From positions 17,884,501 through 17,948,500 of the forward strand of contig CP142456.1 in the NCBI GenBank assembly GCA_038049695.1: DNA of 64,000 nt, in the 5' to 3' direction. Under the pieces are notes generated by a model. The model was not told the DNA's origin and did not search any database. It was given only the letters and a program-made list of their open reading frames with translations. Source of the stretch: Cinnamomum chago (lineage: Eukaryota; Streptophyta; Magnoliopsida; Laurales; Lauraceae). Position numbers and translations under genes: made by a program. Of this stretch, positions 53,005-64,000 are shown piece by piece. How positions within the stretch are numbered: the first letter of the stretch is position 1; each line of letters begins with the position of its first letter.

Positions 53005-56000
53005 TACATTTTTCTAGTCTCGAACAAAAACTATAAAAAAAAAACTAAACCATATGCAAGAAAACATGGTAAAGATCCTAACTCACTTTCGCAGGAATCG
53101 CGGTTGCAATTAGCTTGTGCAACAAGCCGTTAAACCCCTAGGTTTCCCTTAGTGGACGAGTGTTGTCTCGTGATGGTTTTTAGCGAATAAATCCGACAAA
53201 ACTCTTTTCATTTTGGAAAGAAAATATTTTTGATGTCCAACGGTATTTAGCAAGCTAATAAGAATTAGTACCAAGTTAGGAATAGTAGCAAACTCTTGAA
53301 GATTTGTCAGTCAATATCTAAGTCCCACTGTGTATGTGTGTGTAATTAGCCAATAATCATGCAATCTTCAAGTCGAAGCTCACACAACCTTAATCCCCTT
53401 CGAAATACATTTCGCCTTGACTGCAGGCTTATAGGTCATACTCTCAACAATGGAAGCACACAGAGTTTACTGACTAACTCTCAGTATGTAAGCATGAACA
53501 AGACTAAGGACTCACATAATTGATGAAGAACGGAGCTTATGTATAGAATGATTGATCTCATAGAATAAGGTATAACCAATAGAAGGTGGAAATGCACACT
53601 CAACTTCTCACTCATTCAACACTAAGCCTTTCTTAGGATCCAATAGGTCTTTCATAGGTTGTAATTGGGTTAGGGTTAATAGGTTGGATAAGGGTTAAAT
53701 GTGGCTAAGGTTTTTTTGACGAGGTAAAGGTCTTCAAGTCTTCATGGGAAGGTTTTCTATTGTCTTTACTTCTTCCTTTTGCTTTGTGTTCCGTTGACAT
53801 TTAAAAAAAATATTATCAAAGTTCTATTCTACGTGGACTCAACTGGGGTCAAGATCAAATAGGGTCAAACCCAATAATTCATTTGAGCTCGCTTATGCAC
53901 AAATTGGACCCAAATCCGATTGACAAGCAAAAATATCAAGGCTTCACCTATGAGCTATGAGAATATATCAAGATGAAGTAAATCCCTGTTAAAAAAATAT
54001 TTTAGCCTATTTTATATAGCCAATGTCATTAGGTGAATTGGTTAATGGTTCTTGTAATATGTGAAATGGTGGGTGTTTGAATCCCTACATAAGCTATTTT
54101 TTGTTCCTCAAAATTCAAATGCGGGCCGCACAAAATGATCTAGGCCATTTGACCCACTCAAACATTTAAAAGAGATCATTGTGGGAAGGTTTTAAAACTC
54201 CCCACCCACTCAAACAGAGGGAATAAAAGGAGGAGAAGTAAAGAGTGGGGAGTTCGTTTGTTTTGCTGAGAGAGGAGAAGAACAAAAGAAAAGGTAATGA
54301 AGCTGTTATCTTTTTTTATCTTCTCTATTATATCCCCACTCTATCTTCCCATCTCATCTTTTCCATATAGTTCATTCATTTCATCTTCCCCACTACCATG
54401 TATTGGAGATTCGGAGTCCTCTTTAGAGGGATTCTGCCCTCCAGCCACCATATCACCTCCATTCCATCATCATTTCTTATCCCTCGTCTCATTTTCGTCA
54501 TTCCATCTTCCTCATATGTTGCAACTTTCCTCCCATTAAAATGGAGATTCGGATCCTTAAAAAGGTTTCTGCCCTCCTACCAAATGGGTACCCACTTCAT
54601 CTTCATCTTTCCCACCACTTCATTTCTATTAAAATGGAGATTCGGAGCCTTACTTAAAAAGGTCTCTGCTCTCCACCAAACTCTCATGTGCAGTGCATAT
54701 GGTCACCATCAAGCTGGAGATTTGGAACCTTACTCAAGAAGGTATCCGCCCTCCAATCCAAACAAAGATCTAGACCCTAGCTTTGTAAGGATTTAGCTCT
54801 TCAAAAGCTCTCCATTGAAGAACATGACTTATCAGGGTCTCAAATGGTTACATTCGCTTTGCAAGAATTTATCCAAACAGTGAAAGAAGAAATTTCAACG
54901 TGTATACCTATGACTGAAATTCAACATGTAACAGTGAATAAATATCTGAATTCCTGACAACCAGCCACTCTTCATACTCTTTTAAGGCATGAGATGAGTC
55001 TGGTGCATTGAGTTTCTTTCAAGAGTAAAAGCATCAAAGTAGTACACATGAACTGCAAGACCAAAAGTCACTGCTCAAAGTTCACTGTAATTTGGGAATG
55101 TGTATAGCAAACCTCATTAAATAGAATCGGATACGAAAACAAGACAATGCCTTGGCTAGATTCACTGGCGGACTCATTCAAATTGCTACTTTAATCATAA
55201 TTGGGTAGTCAGCGTCATCACCTGAAACAACTAACTATGATGTCAGCAATTTGAGCTCATTGAAATAACTATGAAAAAGTCATTTCTAAAGGATGGTGGA
55301 CCAAGCTCTAGCCAGATCCTAACATGGATGAAAACTTAACGTGTACAGTGAAAGCCATGTTTGAGTTAGTGGTCTTTACAAAATGGGTTATCCTGGTCCC
55401 AACATATCTAAAGTGGGGCCGCAAGTATAGATATGTTGATTGCCAAGCATGCATGCATGCCATGGAGGTTAAAGAATTCCACACAGTCACTTGGTTGTTA
55501 CTATAAATACAGAAAAAGACAGCCATGTTGGAAAACCTCCGCAAACAAACAACTCACAAAAATGAATCCACCTAAACAAACAACCTAAATTTCCACATCT
55601 AAACATTCTGGATAGTGGGTATAAATGGACTTCAAACTAGCCCAAACAAAGGCTGAAAATGGGTTAAAATATGGCCGAAATACTGCTGGAATCTTCCTGA
55701 AATGGTTTATCTAAATGGGTAAAAAAAAAATAAAAAATGGACTGGAGTAACAATTATAAGCTGAGCTAAATTTAGTCCAACAGTGCTACTTCGTCTCAAA
55801 ATAAGCCTCTATGTGGACTATAAATGAGCCAAGAAACCAGTCCAAATGAGAGCTTAATAGGGTCTTACTCAGAAACTAGGCCTTAGTATAATTCTCAGAA
55901 CATGTCATATATGGACTATAAATGAGTCTAAAGAAACTCCTGAACCCATTTCAAATAAGAATCTAGCTCATGAAATGAACCAATGTATGAACATATTTTA

Positions 56001-56130
56001 TGGAATTACCTAATGTTGGGCTATATATATGACTTACAGATTCCTTTCAAATATGGGTTTGACATGTGGGCCATTGTTTTCTCTGAGCCTAATGTGCAAG
56101 TTGCTCTAGGCTTGACATGTGGGCTGTGAG

Positions 56131-56173
<43 letters not shown>

Positions 56174-57700
56174 TTAGTTATAAGCATGCATATGGGTTGC
56201 TACGGGCCATTTATGTGACCAATTGACATGTGGGCTATAATTTTATAACCCTAACACATGAACTGCTATATGTTTGACCGTGGGTTACGTGGTGGCTTAA
56301 AATGTGATTATGAGCCCAATTTACATATGGATCGCTATGGATCATCAATCCAATGATGGGAAATCTGCCGAAGAGATATAAAAGATAATATGTCATTATA
56401 CAAATTAGCCATTTATAGAGTTCCTTTAGTTTTACTTGTAAAGAAAGAAGCAGGTCAAGGACCAGAAGCAAGTTCCTTCTTGGATTAGGACATTGTATTT
56501 TTTGTTTTGAGCATTGTAATCCACCCCAAAAATAAAAAGGGAATTTTCTTGTAATATTGATTTAATGATATTCAATGCAAGAGTTTGTCTCTGTATTTGT
56601 TCATAGATGTTCTTTATTCCACTCTATCTCCTTTTGGTGCTTGCTTTTCTTTGGTTTCCCATATCTTTTTCTTTTTTTTTTCCTTGGTTCTCATTTCTCT
56701 CTTCTTTTTTTTTTTTTTTCTTTTCTTTCTACTTTTATCTTTGATTCAACTTTCAAATTCCTTTATTCCTTTGTCATCCCTTTGTAGATAGATCTTTTGG
56801 TAGCCCATGTGAAGTCGTCATCACTAATGCTCAAATCCTTCCTTTCCTCATGTATCCTTACCCTTCTAAAAAATAATAGGTCAAAAAGGATTATATATAT
56901 GTGCGTGATGAGGCTTGGGACAATGAATGAAGGTTTCTTGTAAAATAGGTTCAAGAGGGCTACTAAGGGTATAAAATTTAATAGGTGGTTTCAAAATTTG
57001 GCCATCGTATCTTTTTTTTTTTTAGAATGCCTAACATCTTCCCCTAAGTTAAAAAAATGCATCATAAGCTACAAGTCAAGGTTTCTTCGCATTTTGATGT
57101 CACCTCTATAGTTAGAACAAGGAATAACACTTATGAGATCGGAAATGCTGGATTAAGAAGCTCTAGGAGTAGCTCTTCATTCTACGCAGGAATAGCGCAG
57201 AAGAGTCCGCACCCAAATGGATATAGATAGGCTTAATCGCTCAATGAGTTCTAGTCTCTACTAATGATTCTTTCGGGTCTCTCAGAAGTGATTTGCTCTT
57301 CTCTTGGACTACACTCATGTGGCTAAATGTGTAAAAATGTTATAGGACTTGTATCTATGACAACTCTTCAAGCTAAAATCCATGGACGATTTTTGAAATT
57401 TTTTTAGATTTTTAGTGATTTTGGTATTTTTCGAATTTTTAGGGTTTTTGGTATAAACGGAAAACAAGAAAACTTATTCACATAAAAATGTAATGAAATG
57501 CAATGCCTCACCCCAAACCTATTCTAAATATTGTCCCTAATGTTTATGCAGAATAGAAATAAAATAGGACAAGAAGGATAAATTAAAATTTCTTACCATG
57601 GGGTGCCGACACATGGGTATATTGAGTTGCCTCCCAATAAGCGTTAAGTTTAACATTTTCAGCTAGACGCAATTAATATGGTATGAGGTCAATCTATCCA
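53005..57700 (-). other. Non-coding 3' interior of the Athila-like element
   Basis: A 4.7-kb stretch without recognisable domains. Four copies of a 'TGGAGATTCGGAGCCTTA'-like unit, each followed by 'TCTGCCCTCC' (about 54402, 54540, 54632, 54712), form an irregular array. An (AT)18 tract lies at 56134-56170 and T runs at about 56700-56720. No env-like ORF was found. Part may be a nested insertion whose ends I could not define. Confidence 0.4.
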
Positions 57701-57704
57701 AGGT

Positions 57705-58070
57705 CTACAAGAAGGACTTCCTCAACAACATTCTCATGATCACAAACTCAAGGTACTCTTTTAATCTGTGCTCATTCACTTGAAATGTGCTACTATCTTT
57801 GGGATTCAAAAGTTCAACTGCACTGTGGGATTGGACTGTAGGTTCACAAGATGGTTTGGCACCTTCTTCCAGATGAATCTGGTGCACAACTATAGATGGA
57901 CTAATTCCTTTAATGTCCGAGATGGTCCAACCTAGGGCACTCTGATGGCCTTTCAACACATCCAGTAATTTCTTTTCGTGCTCTTCCTCAAGGTCTGAGG
58001 CAATAATTATTGGGTTGCAAGCAGAGGGCCCCAAGTAGGCATACTTTAAATTCTTGAGTAATGGTTTCAA
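57705..58070 (-). pseudogene. Athila-like pol: RT start fused to the post-integrase end
   Basis: A 121-residue frame. The first part reads 'LKNLKYAYLGPSACNPIIIA', '...HQSALGWTISDIKGISPSIV' and 'IHLEEGAKPSCEP', the usual RT N-terminus of Athila/Tat pol. It then passes directly to 'VELLNPKDSSTFQVNEHRLK', which normally closes the polyprotein after integrase. The join is near 57835. Several hundred residues, including the catalytic YVDD and integrase core, are absent. Confidence 0.75.
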
Positions 58071-58154
58071 TTCTAAATTGGGTGGCTCAACAATAAATGA
58101 TTCTTCTTCTACCTTAGATTCAGAGGTAGGTGGAAAGATATGCTTAATTTTCTT

Positions 58155-59270
58155 CTACCATTGGCCAACATCCATCGGCTGGGTCGAATCCAATAATGCA
58201 TTAACTTCGCATATGGACTCGTCGATGTCTATATCAGCGTTGAAGTGAGCTAGACATTTCTCCAGCACATCTGTGTAACATGATGATTGAACTACTTGAT
58301 CAACTAGTGTGTCAATCATGTTCACTTCCTCATTATCATCTAGGTCTGATGTTTGGAGTCCATTACGAAAATCATTCAACTCTAACTTCATATTCCCGAA
58401 ACTAAGTGTCACAACCCCAATCCTACATCTAATCATTGCATCTAATGTTGCAAGGAACGGTCGACCAAGAATGACAGGAATATGTCAATCGGGGGGATGC
58501 CACTGGTTCGATATCTAAAATCACAAAATCAACTGGAAAATAAAAATTATTAACTTTCACTATCACATCTTCAACCACACCTTTTGGATACTTGATTGAC
58601 CTATCAACAAGACAAAGGGTAATATCAGTTTTCTTCAATCCTCCCAGACCCAACTGCATGTACACAGAGTATGGCAATAAATTCACGCTTGCCCCAATAT
58701 CAAGGAGACACCTCTCCATGACGGAGTCTTCTATCTGAATGGTAATGGTAGGGCAATCAGGGTCTTTGTATTTGGGTGCAATGGTTTGTTGGATCAACTC
58801 TGATGCTTGGGTTGCCATCACAGCGGTTCTGGGTACTGAGGTTTTCCGCTTAGCAGTGGTTAAGTCTTTCAAAAACTTGGAATTGGAAGGGATTTTCTTT
58901 ATGGCATCAAAGAGGGGTATGTTTATCTGGACATTCTTGAAAACTTCTATGATTCCCTCAAAGCGATCCTTCTTCCTAGTCTCATTCAATCGGCGTGGGA
59001 ATGGTGCTCTAGGTACTACTTCTAAAGATGGTGGTTCAACTAAAATGGGCTTCTGAATCTGCTCTCTATGTGGCTTTCTTCTTGGTATGGATTCTTCTCT
59101 CTTTTTCTTTTTCTTTTTATTTCTACATTCTCTTTCAAATCTTTTTTCAAATTCTTTCTCTCGGGTTCGACATCTTTCCTCGAACTCTCCGGTTTTCCTA
59201 AAAAAATCTTCTCTCTTTGATTCTCTTCAGGTATCTCAACTCTATTGTTAACCGTCTTTCCTGATCTCAA
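58155..59270 (-). pseudogene. Athila-like aspartic protease region, frameshifted
   Basis: Frame 59040-59270 starts 'MRSGKTVNN', the common link between gag and protease, followed by a Lys/Glu-rich stretch. Frame 58429-58989 holds the retropepsin-like active site 'DIGASVNLLPYSVYMQLGLG'. Frame 58155-58436 continues in another phase. Frames are separated by stops, so no intact polyprotein remains. Confidence 0.8.
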
Positions 59271-59560
59271 TGTATAGATCGCCTACACATGCTCACTACT
59301 CTCTACCGAACACTGGCCTTTGGGCTAATTGAACTGTCCTTTCGGATTAGGAATGGTTTGGCTCGGGAATTGACCCTTTTTTCCCTTGGATAACTGTAAG
59401 GTAAGCCGACCTAATTGGGCCTCTAGATTTGCAATGGACTGGTTCTGTGCCTTGTTAGTCTATTCTTGGATTTGAATGAATTTGGTCAACAGGTTCTCTA
59501 GATGAGAGGATTGCTGAGGGGCTTGTGCTGGTGTAGAGTAGTTAGACATCTGATCTAGTA

Positions 59561-60847
59561 CTAGTGTCTTACACTGTTTCTGTGGTTGGAATTGATTCTG
59601 CTGTGTGGGCTGCTGATGATGAGGAACCATGAGATGATTAGTTTGAGCAGGTTGTTGGTATTGCTGCCAAGGATACTGCGGTTGGAAACCAGGTTGACCT
59701 CCGTGGGACTGAATAAGTTCGGCTTGACTGTATGAAAAATTGGGGTGGAACCTATTGTCTGGGTGGTAGGTCTGACTGAAGTGCTAACAGTTGGTTTATG
59801 GAAGTTTCCGTAGGAATTTAGTGCAATGGCTTGCTCGGCCTTAACAAATGGAAGACTAGGGAAACTTTCAACCGTGTGCTCACAACTATGGCATAACACA
59901 CAAACATGATATGGTTCACTCATACTTCTCAAGGTGGGCTCATGTTGCTAAGGGGTGGGTTGGCATGACATAACAAACATAGATCCTATCTTTTTGCACA
60001 AATTCTCCACTCCCTGAACTAAACTGGTCATCACATTTTTCAACTCAGGGTCCTGTTTGATTTTATACATTCTACGCTTCTAGATCCCAATCTCATCTCT
60101 CTCTAAGTCTTTCCTATTATTGCTCCAATTTTGTGAATTTTCCGCAAGCTTGACAAGGAACTCGCATGCTTGATCAACAGTCTGATTCATGAATTCTCCT
60201 TTGTGCACTGATTCAATCAAGATACACGGAGGGTTCGTAAGACCTCTATAAAAGAAATGTATCAACTATCCTTTGTTAATCCCATGATGTGGGCTTTTGA
60301 TCAATATGTCATGGAATCTCTCCCAGGTTTCAACAAGCTCTTCCTCGAGTCGTCCCCTAAAGTTCCTGATGGCACTCCTAAACTGCTCAGTTTTGCTCAC
60401 TAGGAAAAATTTGGACATAAACTTTCTGAGAAGCTCATCTCAGGTGGTAATGGAGTTTGGAGTCAAGAAATTCAGCCAGGCAGTAGCATGATCTTCTAAC
60501 AAGAGGGCAAACAACATAAGCTTCACGACTTCATTATTCAAATTTTGATTCTTAAACGTGTGGCAGATGGTCAGGAATTTGTTCAAATGAATATAAGGCT
60601 GCTCACACTCGGATCCATGGAATTTTGGTAACATGTTGATGGTGGCGGGCAAGATCTCAAATTGGTCCGCATTATTTTCTGGCAAAACTATACAACTAGG
60701 TGAAGTGAATGAAAATGGTGCAAATAGTTCATTGAGGGTCTTTTGCTGAGGGTTTTGGGCAGCCATTGTGGGTACTATGGGTGGGGCGGGTAAAGCAAGG
60801 TAATCAATCCTCATTAATCGGCCTTGGTCACGTATCCATACTCGCAT
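59561..60847 (-). pseudogene. Athila-like gag, interrupted
   Basis: Frame 60440-60847 has 'INMLPKFHGSECEQPYIHLN' and '...LLLEDHATAWLNFL'. Frame 60080-60265 has 'IHFFYRGLTNPP...FMNQTVDQACEFL', the retrotransposon-gag core. Frame 59561-59932 has a degenerate zinc knuckle (CVLCHSCEHTVESF). Stops separate the pieces. Confidence 0.8.
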
Positions 60848-61940
60848 ACAACTACGACTAACCTAGCAATGCAATGGCCCGCTCAATGAAATAAATGCAA
60901 TATAACAAAAATTTTGAAAACTAAATAAAAAGCTAGTCTAAACTAAGGTTACTTAAAAGAATTCTAGACAGCTCCTAACTATGAAGAGAACACTTTGGCC
61001 TCCAACTCGGACCTATGAAATGGAAATTCTGGCAAGTTAACCCCCAGGTAGATGGTGGGATCACGACTAGGCGAAGGCTCTTCTTAAAAGTCAACTCCTC
61101 GAACAACAAAGTTATCTCCCTATTTGGCAAGATGGTAGCCAATGAACAAGGTTTGCTTAGGCACCAGAAAATCCGCCAAGGCACACAATTGGCACAACCA
61201 CGGTGGTCTTCCCTAGTGAGCTTGGAACCTATTAAAGTCACGTTTGTACTCAATTTTATTAAAGTTTATTGGTTCTAAACTAAGTGAGAATTACGATGAA
61301 ATCCTAAGGGCAAGGAAACGGTGATGAAATCCGAATCTTTATCTTGTTAGGGTAATTTGCCCTTTACTAGTAGTGCACCAAATTACAAGTGTATTTGAAA
61401 CAATTACACTATAAAGCAATGAACAACCAACAAAGTAAAGTTGCTTGCAAAGGATTCGCTGGGGTTAGGAAATGCAAACTTCCCGATTTATTTTGGGGGA
61501 CGAATTGGTTGTCATCGACTCACACCATGGACAACAATTTCCGTGTACAAATGTGAGGAGCCGTAACGGTATAGTCCAACCGTCCTCCTTCCCTACAAGC
61601 AATTTACTGCAATTCTACTAAACAACTAACTACTTAAAGAACGTAAATGGGTCACGAGCCGACCTGCAACCAAAATCATTACAATTTTGATAATAAATAC
61701 CTAATACAACAAACAAAGAAAGCAAATAAATGTCTAAACTAATCATAAACTAAGAAATAAGAAAAATCTTCAAGTTCTCCAATGCACTTTTCCACTTTCC
61801 TTTGCTTTAATTAAGAAATTCCCTACAAAACAAACACAACTAATGTGTAGAATCTGCAAGGAAAATAAAGAAAAGATAAAAAGTACACTAAACTAAAAAT
61901 GAGTTCAATTCTATGGAATTCAAAGCATTTCGATGCCTTT
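60848..61940 (-). other. Leader of the Athila-like element
   Basis: About 1.1 kb between PBS and gag without a convincing ORF. The frame 60975-61253 (92 aa) has no known domain. Confidence 0.5.
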
Positions 61941-61958
61941 CCCCGGCAATAGCGCCAA
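61941..61958 (-). other. Primer binding site of the Athila-like element
   Basis: Minus-strand 'TTGGCGCTATTGCCGGGGAA', a few bases after the LTR end, is one base from the 'TGGCGCCGTTGCCGGGGA' PBS typical of Athila/Tat gypsy elements. Confidence 0.85.
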
Positions 61959-61963
61959 GAACT

Positions 61964-63447
61964 TGATTGACAATTATATGTGCAGTGCTTAACCGCAAGA
62001 TTACAGTGTCATCAAGTAGTAAAGGACTATAGAGTCTAGATTATCGATCCCACGGAGAAAGGATGGAACAAGCAATGAATCCAATTTAAGTAGAATTAAA
62101 CTAAAATATAGCTAATATAGAAATTGAAGTGAACAATTAAAACTACTAAAGTATGTGTGAAAAATGAAATTAAACTAATTGGAATGTGGAACAAAACTGA
62201 AATAGCAACTAAACTACTCTAACTAACAATCTAAAATATGAAATTAATAAGATCTAACAAACTACACTAAACTAATGGATAAATAGTGGTGGAAATAAAA
62301 GATTTAATATGAAGATGTGGTGTGAAATGTATAGGATTTTAAAACAAGTTGTATGAGATATAGATCTAACAATATAAAAGTGAAAATAACAAATTAATTA
62401 CCAATTCAAATTAATAATAATAAAAATAAAAGATTAGGCAATCCAAAATCCACTAAGTATGTAATTAATTCAATCAATGCATGTTCTAATTCAACTCCCA
62501 AATCTCTACAATCTAATTAGCAATCTCTTGCCTAATTGGATTGGATAATATAACAATGAAGATTAAAGTAAACAAAATAAAAGGCCAAGATCCTAGATCA
62601 TCATTTAGCTACCCTAACAATAAATCATCAAAATCAAGTTACAAAATATCCAAGATAAGGGCTCTAGAGCATGCTATGTGAGAGAACTTAATCTAACTAC
62701 AAAGTATCAATTGAGATTATCCCAACATCAAGTGTAGAGATCGAGCATGGGAAATGAGAGATTAGCACAATTAGATCTAAAATCTACTAATCAATCAAGG
62801 CACAAGTAGGGAATTTAAACTAAAACATGCATATAATTGAACTAATCACATTACTTAGCTTCAAAAGGAGAGCCTAATCCAAGAGTTTTAGCCACTAAAC
62901 ATCAAGAAAGAGCTCCAAATCTTCATTAATGATATTCAATTACACACTCTCTGTAAATTAGTTACAAAGAATCTCCTAATTACAATATAAAAGTAAAAAT
63001 AAAATTGCAAAAAGACTAACTTGCCAAAAGATCTGTTTTTTCTTCTCTACAAAAACATCCCAATTTATAGAAACATAGAAGACATTTGATTAGCTCATTT
63101 CCTTTCACAATGATTGCTTCTATTTGATTGGTTGCAACTTGAAGGCTTTTGATTGACTCATTTGCTTTCATATGGATTGCTTCAATTTGATTTGGAGGCT
63201 TTTCATTGGCTCTTTTGCTTTCACATGGTTTATACCCATAACCTGTTTCTTACCCACCCAAGCTCTAACCAATACACCAACCAATCCTTTGTCTTAAAAA
63301 AATGACTTCTTTTACCCTTAAAGTCTTCTCCTTTTATTTTGAAATTCTTCAACACTTCACCAAGATTTCATGTAACTTATTTATTCAAATCTTTTCTTGA
63401 TGCCTTGGGATACTAGCTAGAAGGTTGGGGTAGTCGCGGGGTCCACT
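61964..63447 (-). repeat. 5' LTR of the Athila-like element, truncated
   Basis: Matches 51513-52992 over most of its length. It carries about 165 extra bp at about 63075-63240, made of imperfect repeats of 'TTTGATTGACTCATTTGCTT'. It stops matching at 63447, where the hAT element begins. Confidence 0.85.
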
Positions 63448-64000
63448 CATGGGCGGCTCCACATTGTTCACAGTGGGGGTCAATTGACCCCACTGAGCTC
63501 TTAGAAAATATTTAAAAATAAATTTTTTATGTCAACTTATGGGAAGCTTTTGACCCCACTCAATATAAGAGTTTCACCCAACATTAGCTAACGTTACACT
63601 TTTTCTTTGTTGTTGTGGTGAACAAAAGTCACCATAAAATACCCACCGCCTAAGTTAATGGGCCAACTGTCTACCAAAAATTAAATAAAACTAATGGGCC
63701 TACATTGCTAATATGTGCTCTAGCAATGAGTTCTTAGAACTCAAAGAAATTTATGACAGTGCTAGAAAATTAGTGGAGACAAAGAAGGATATTATATATC
63801 AATTGATTTATTTGCTTTTAAAATTGGCGTTGATTTTACCAGCAGCGACTGCGATGGTAGAAAGTGCTTTTTCAGCAATGAAGTATGTAAATAAGAGGTT
63901 GCGTAACCTAGTAGGAGATCAATGGATGAATGACTGTTTGGTTACATATATTGAAAAAGATGTGGGATTAGTGTTGATAATGAATATATTATGCAACGAT
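63448..64000 (+). mobile_element. hAT element, 5' end plus transposase C-terminal domain (continues off window)
   Basis: The terminus 'CATGGGCGGCTCCACATTG' at 63448 resembles the CAGGGGCGG-type end of plant hAT elements. The LTR match breaks exactly here. Only about 265 bp separate the terminus from the transposase C-terminus, so the element is internally deleted. Confidence 0.6.
63713..64000 (+). pseudogene. hAT transposase C-terminal dimerisation domain, partial
   Basis: A frame open from ATG 63713 to the window end (95 codons) reads '...KKDIIYQLIYLLLKLALILP', 'AATAMVESAFSAMKYVNKRL' and 'MNDCLVTYIEKD'. This is the hAT-C dimerisation motif (LP...A.VER.FS.MK..K..LR) of plant zinc-finger MYM1/TTF-type transposases. 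BED/TTF and catalytic parts are missing to the left because of the internal deletion. Confidence 0.85.

Larger units (their letters stand above)
51513..63447 (-). mobile_element. Athila-like Ty3/gypsy element, pol core deleted
   Basis: Direct repeats at 51513-52992 and 61964-63447 flank a minus-strand interior with PBS, gag, protease and the two ends of pol. The retained pol runs from the start of RT directly into the closing residues after integrase (junction near 57835), so RT core, RNase H and integrase are missing and the element depends on others. gag and protease contain stops. The upper (5') LTR is truncated by a hAT element at 63448, so the target duplication cannot be checked. Confidence 0.85.

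Noticed and set aside
54297..54796. Secreted proline/serine-rich protein in the gypsy interior
   Set aside because: Hydrophobic start looked like a signal peptide, but the two overlapping frames follow an irregular repeat (TGGAGATTCGGA) inside a retroelement and show no conserved domain.

Overview
The window is nuclear DNA of a flowering plant. It is AT-rich, gene-poor and packed with nested plant transposons (Ty1/copia, Ty3/gypsy, LINE, CACTA, hAT and foldback elements). It also carries intron-bearing fragments of plant genes: a receptor-like kinase, NAP1 and retinoblastoma-related (RBR). I cannot name the species. No rRNA, tRNA or CRISPR array was seen.

Layout. 1-6396: right-hand part of a CACTA-type element, with about 179-bp tandem repeats, a decayed Transposase_24-like gene on the minus strand, one receptor-kinase exon and a CTAGTAGTG end. 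It sits inside a gypsy-type LTR whose remainder is 6397-8502. 8.5-15.3 kb: a LINE copy with an inverted 5' part, LINE remnants, a tandem duplication and unassigned sequence. 15.5-18.9 kb: the only two convincing host genes, a minus-strand pair encoding small secreted IDA-like peptides. 21488-23247: a solo gypsy LTR with a perfect target duplication (GTGAA).

24542-49036: the most notable region, a probable non-autonomous gene-capturing CACTA element. It has a CACTACAACA left end, arrays of short CGACG/CGTCG palindromes at both sides, the last three exons of a NAP1 gene and two adjacent RBR exons with introns kept. Two copia retrotransposons are nested inside it. The first (27837-34085) is young and intact; its gag start codon appears to lie in the 5' LTR and to be joined to the reading frame by splicing. 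The second (34720-44657) is a decayed SIRE/Maximus-type element. Its two LTRs are inverted rather than direct, yet it is flanked by one 5-bp target duplication (GGGAG) and has a clean reconstructed empty site. A small hAT-type element (47722-48365, 8-bp TSD GATACAAG) lies near the right end.

49.6-64 kb: a LINE ORF1 interrupted by a minus-strand Athila-like gypsy element (LTRs at 51513-52992 and 61964-63447). Its pol core has been deleted, and its outer LTR is cut by a hAT element whose transposase C-terminus runs off the window.

Apart from the two peptide genes, little here should make functional host protein. The interest lies in unusual transposon structures, captured fragments and regulatory palindromes shared by two promoters of one retroelement. 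All coordinates, alignments and divergence counts were made by eye.
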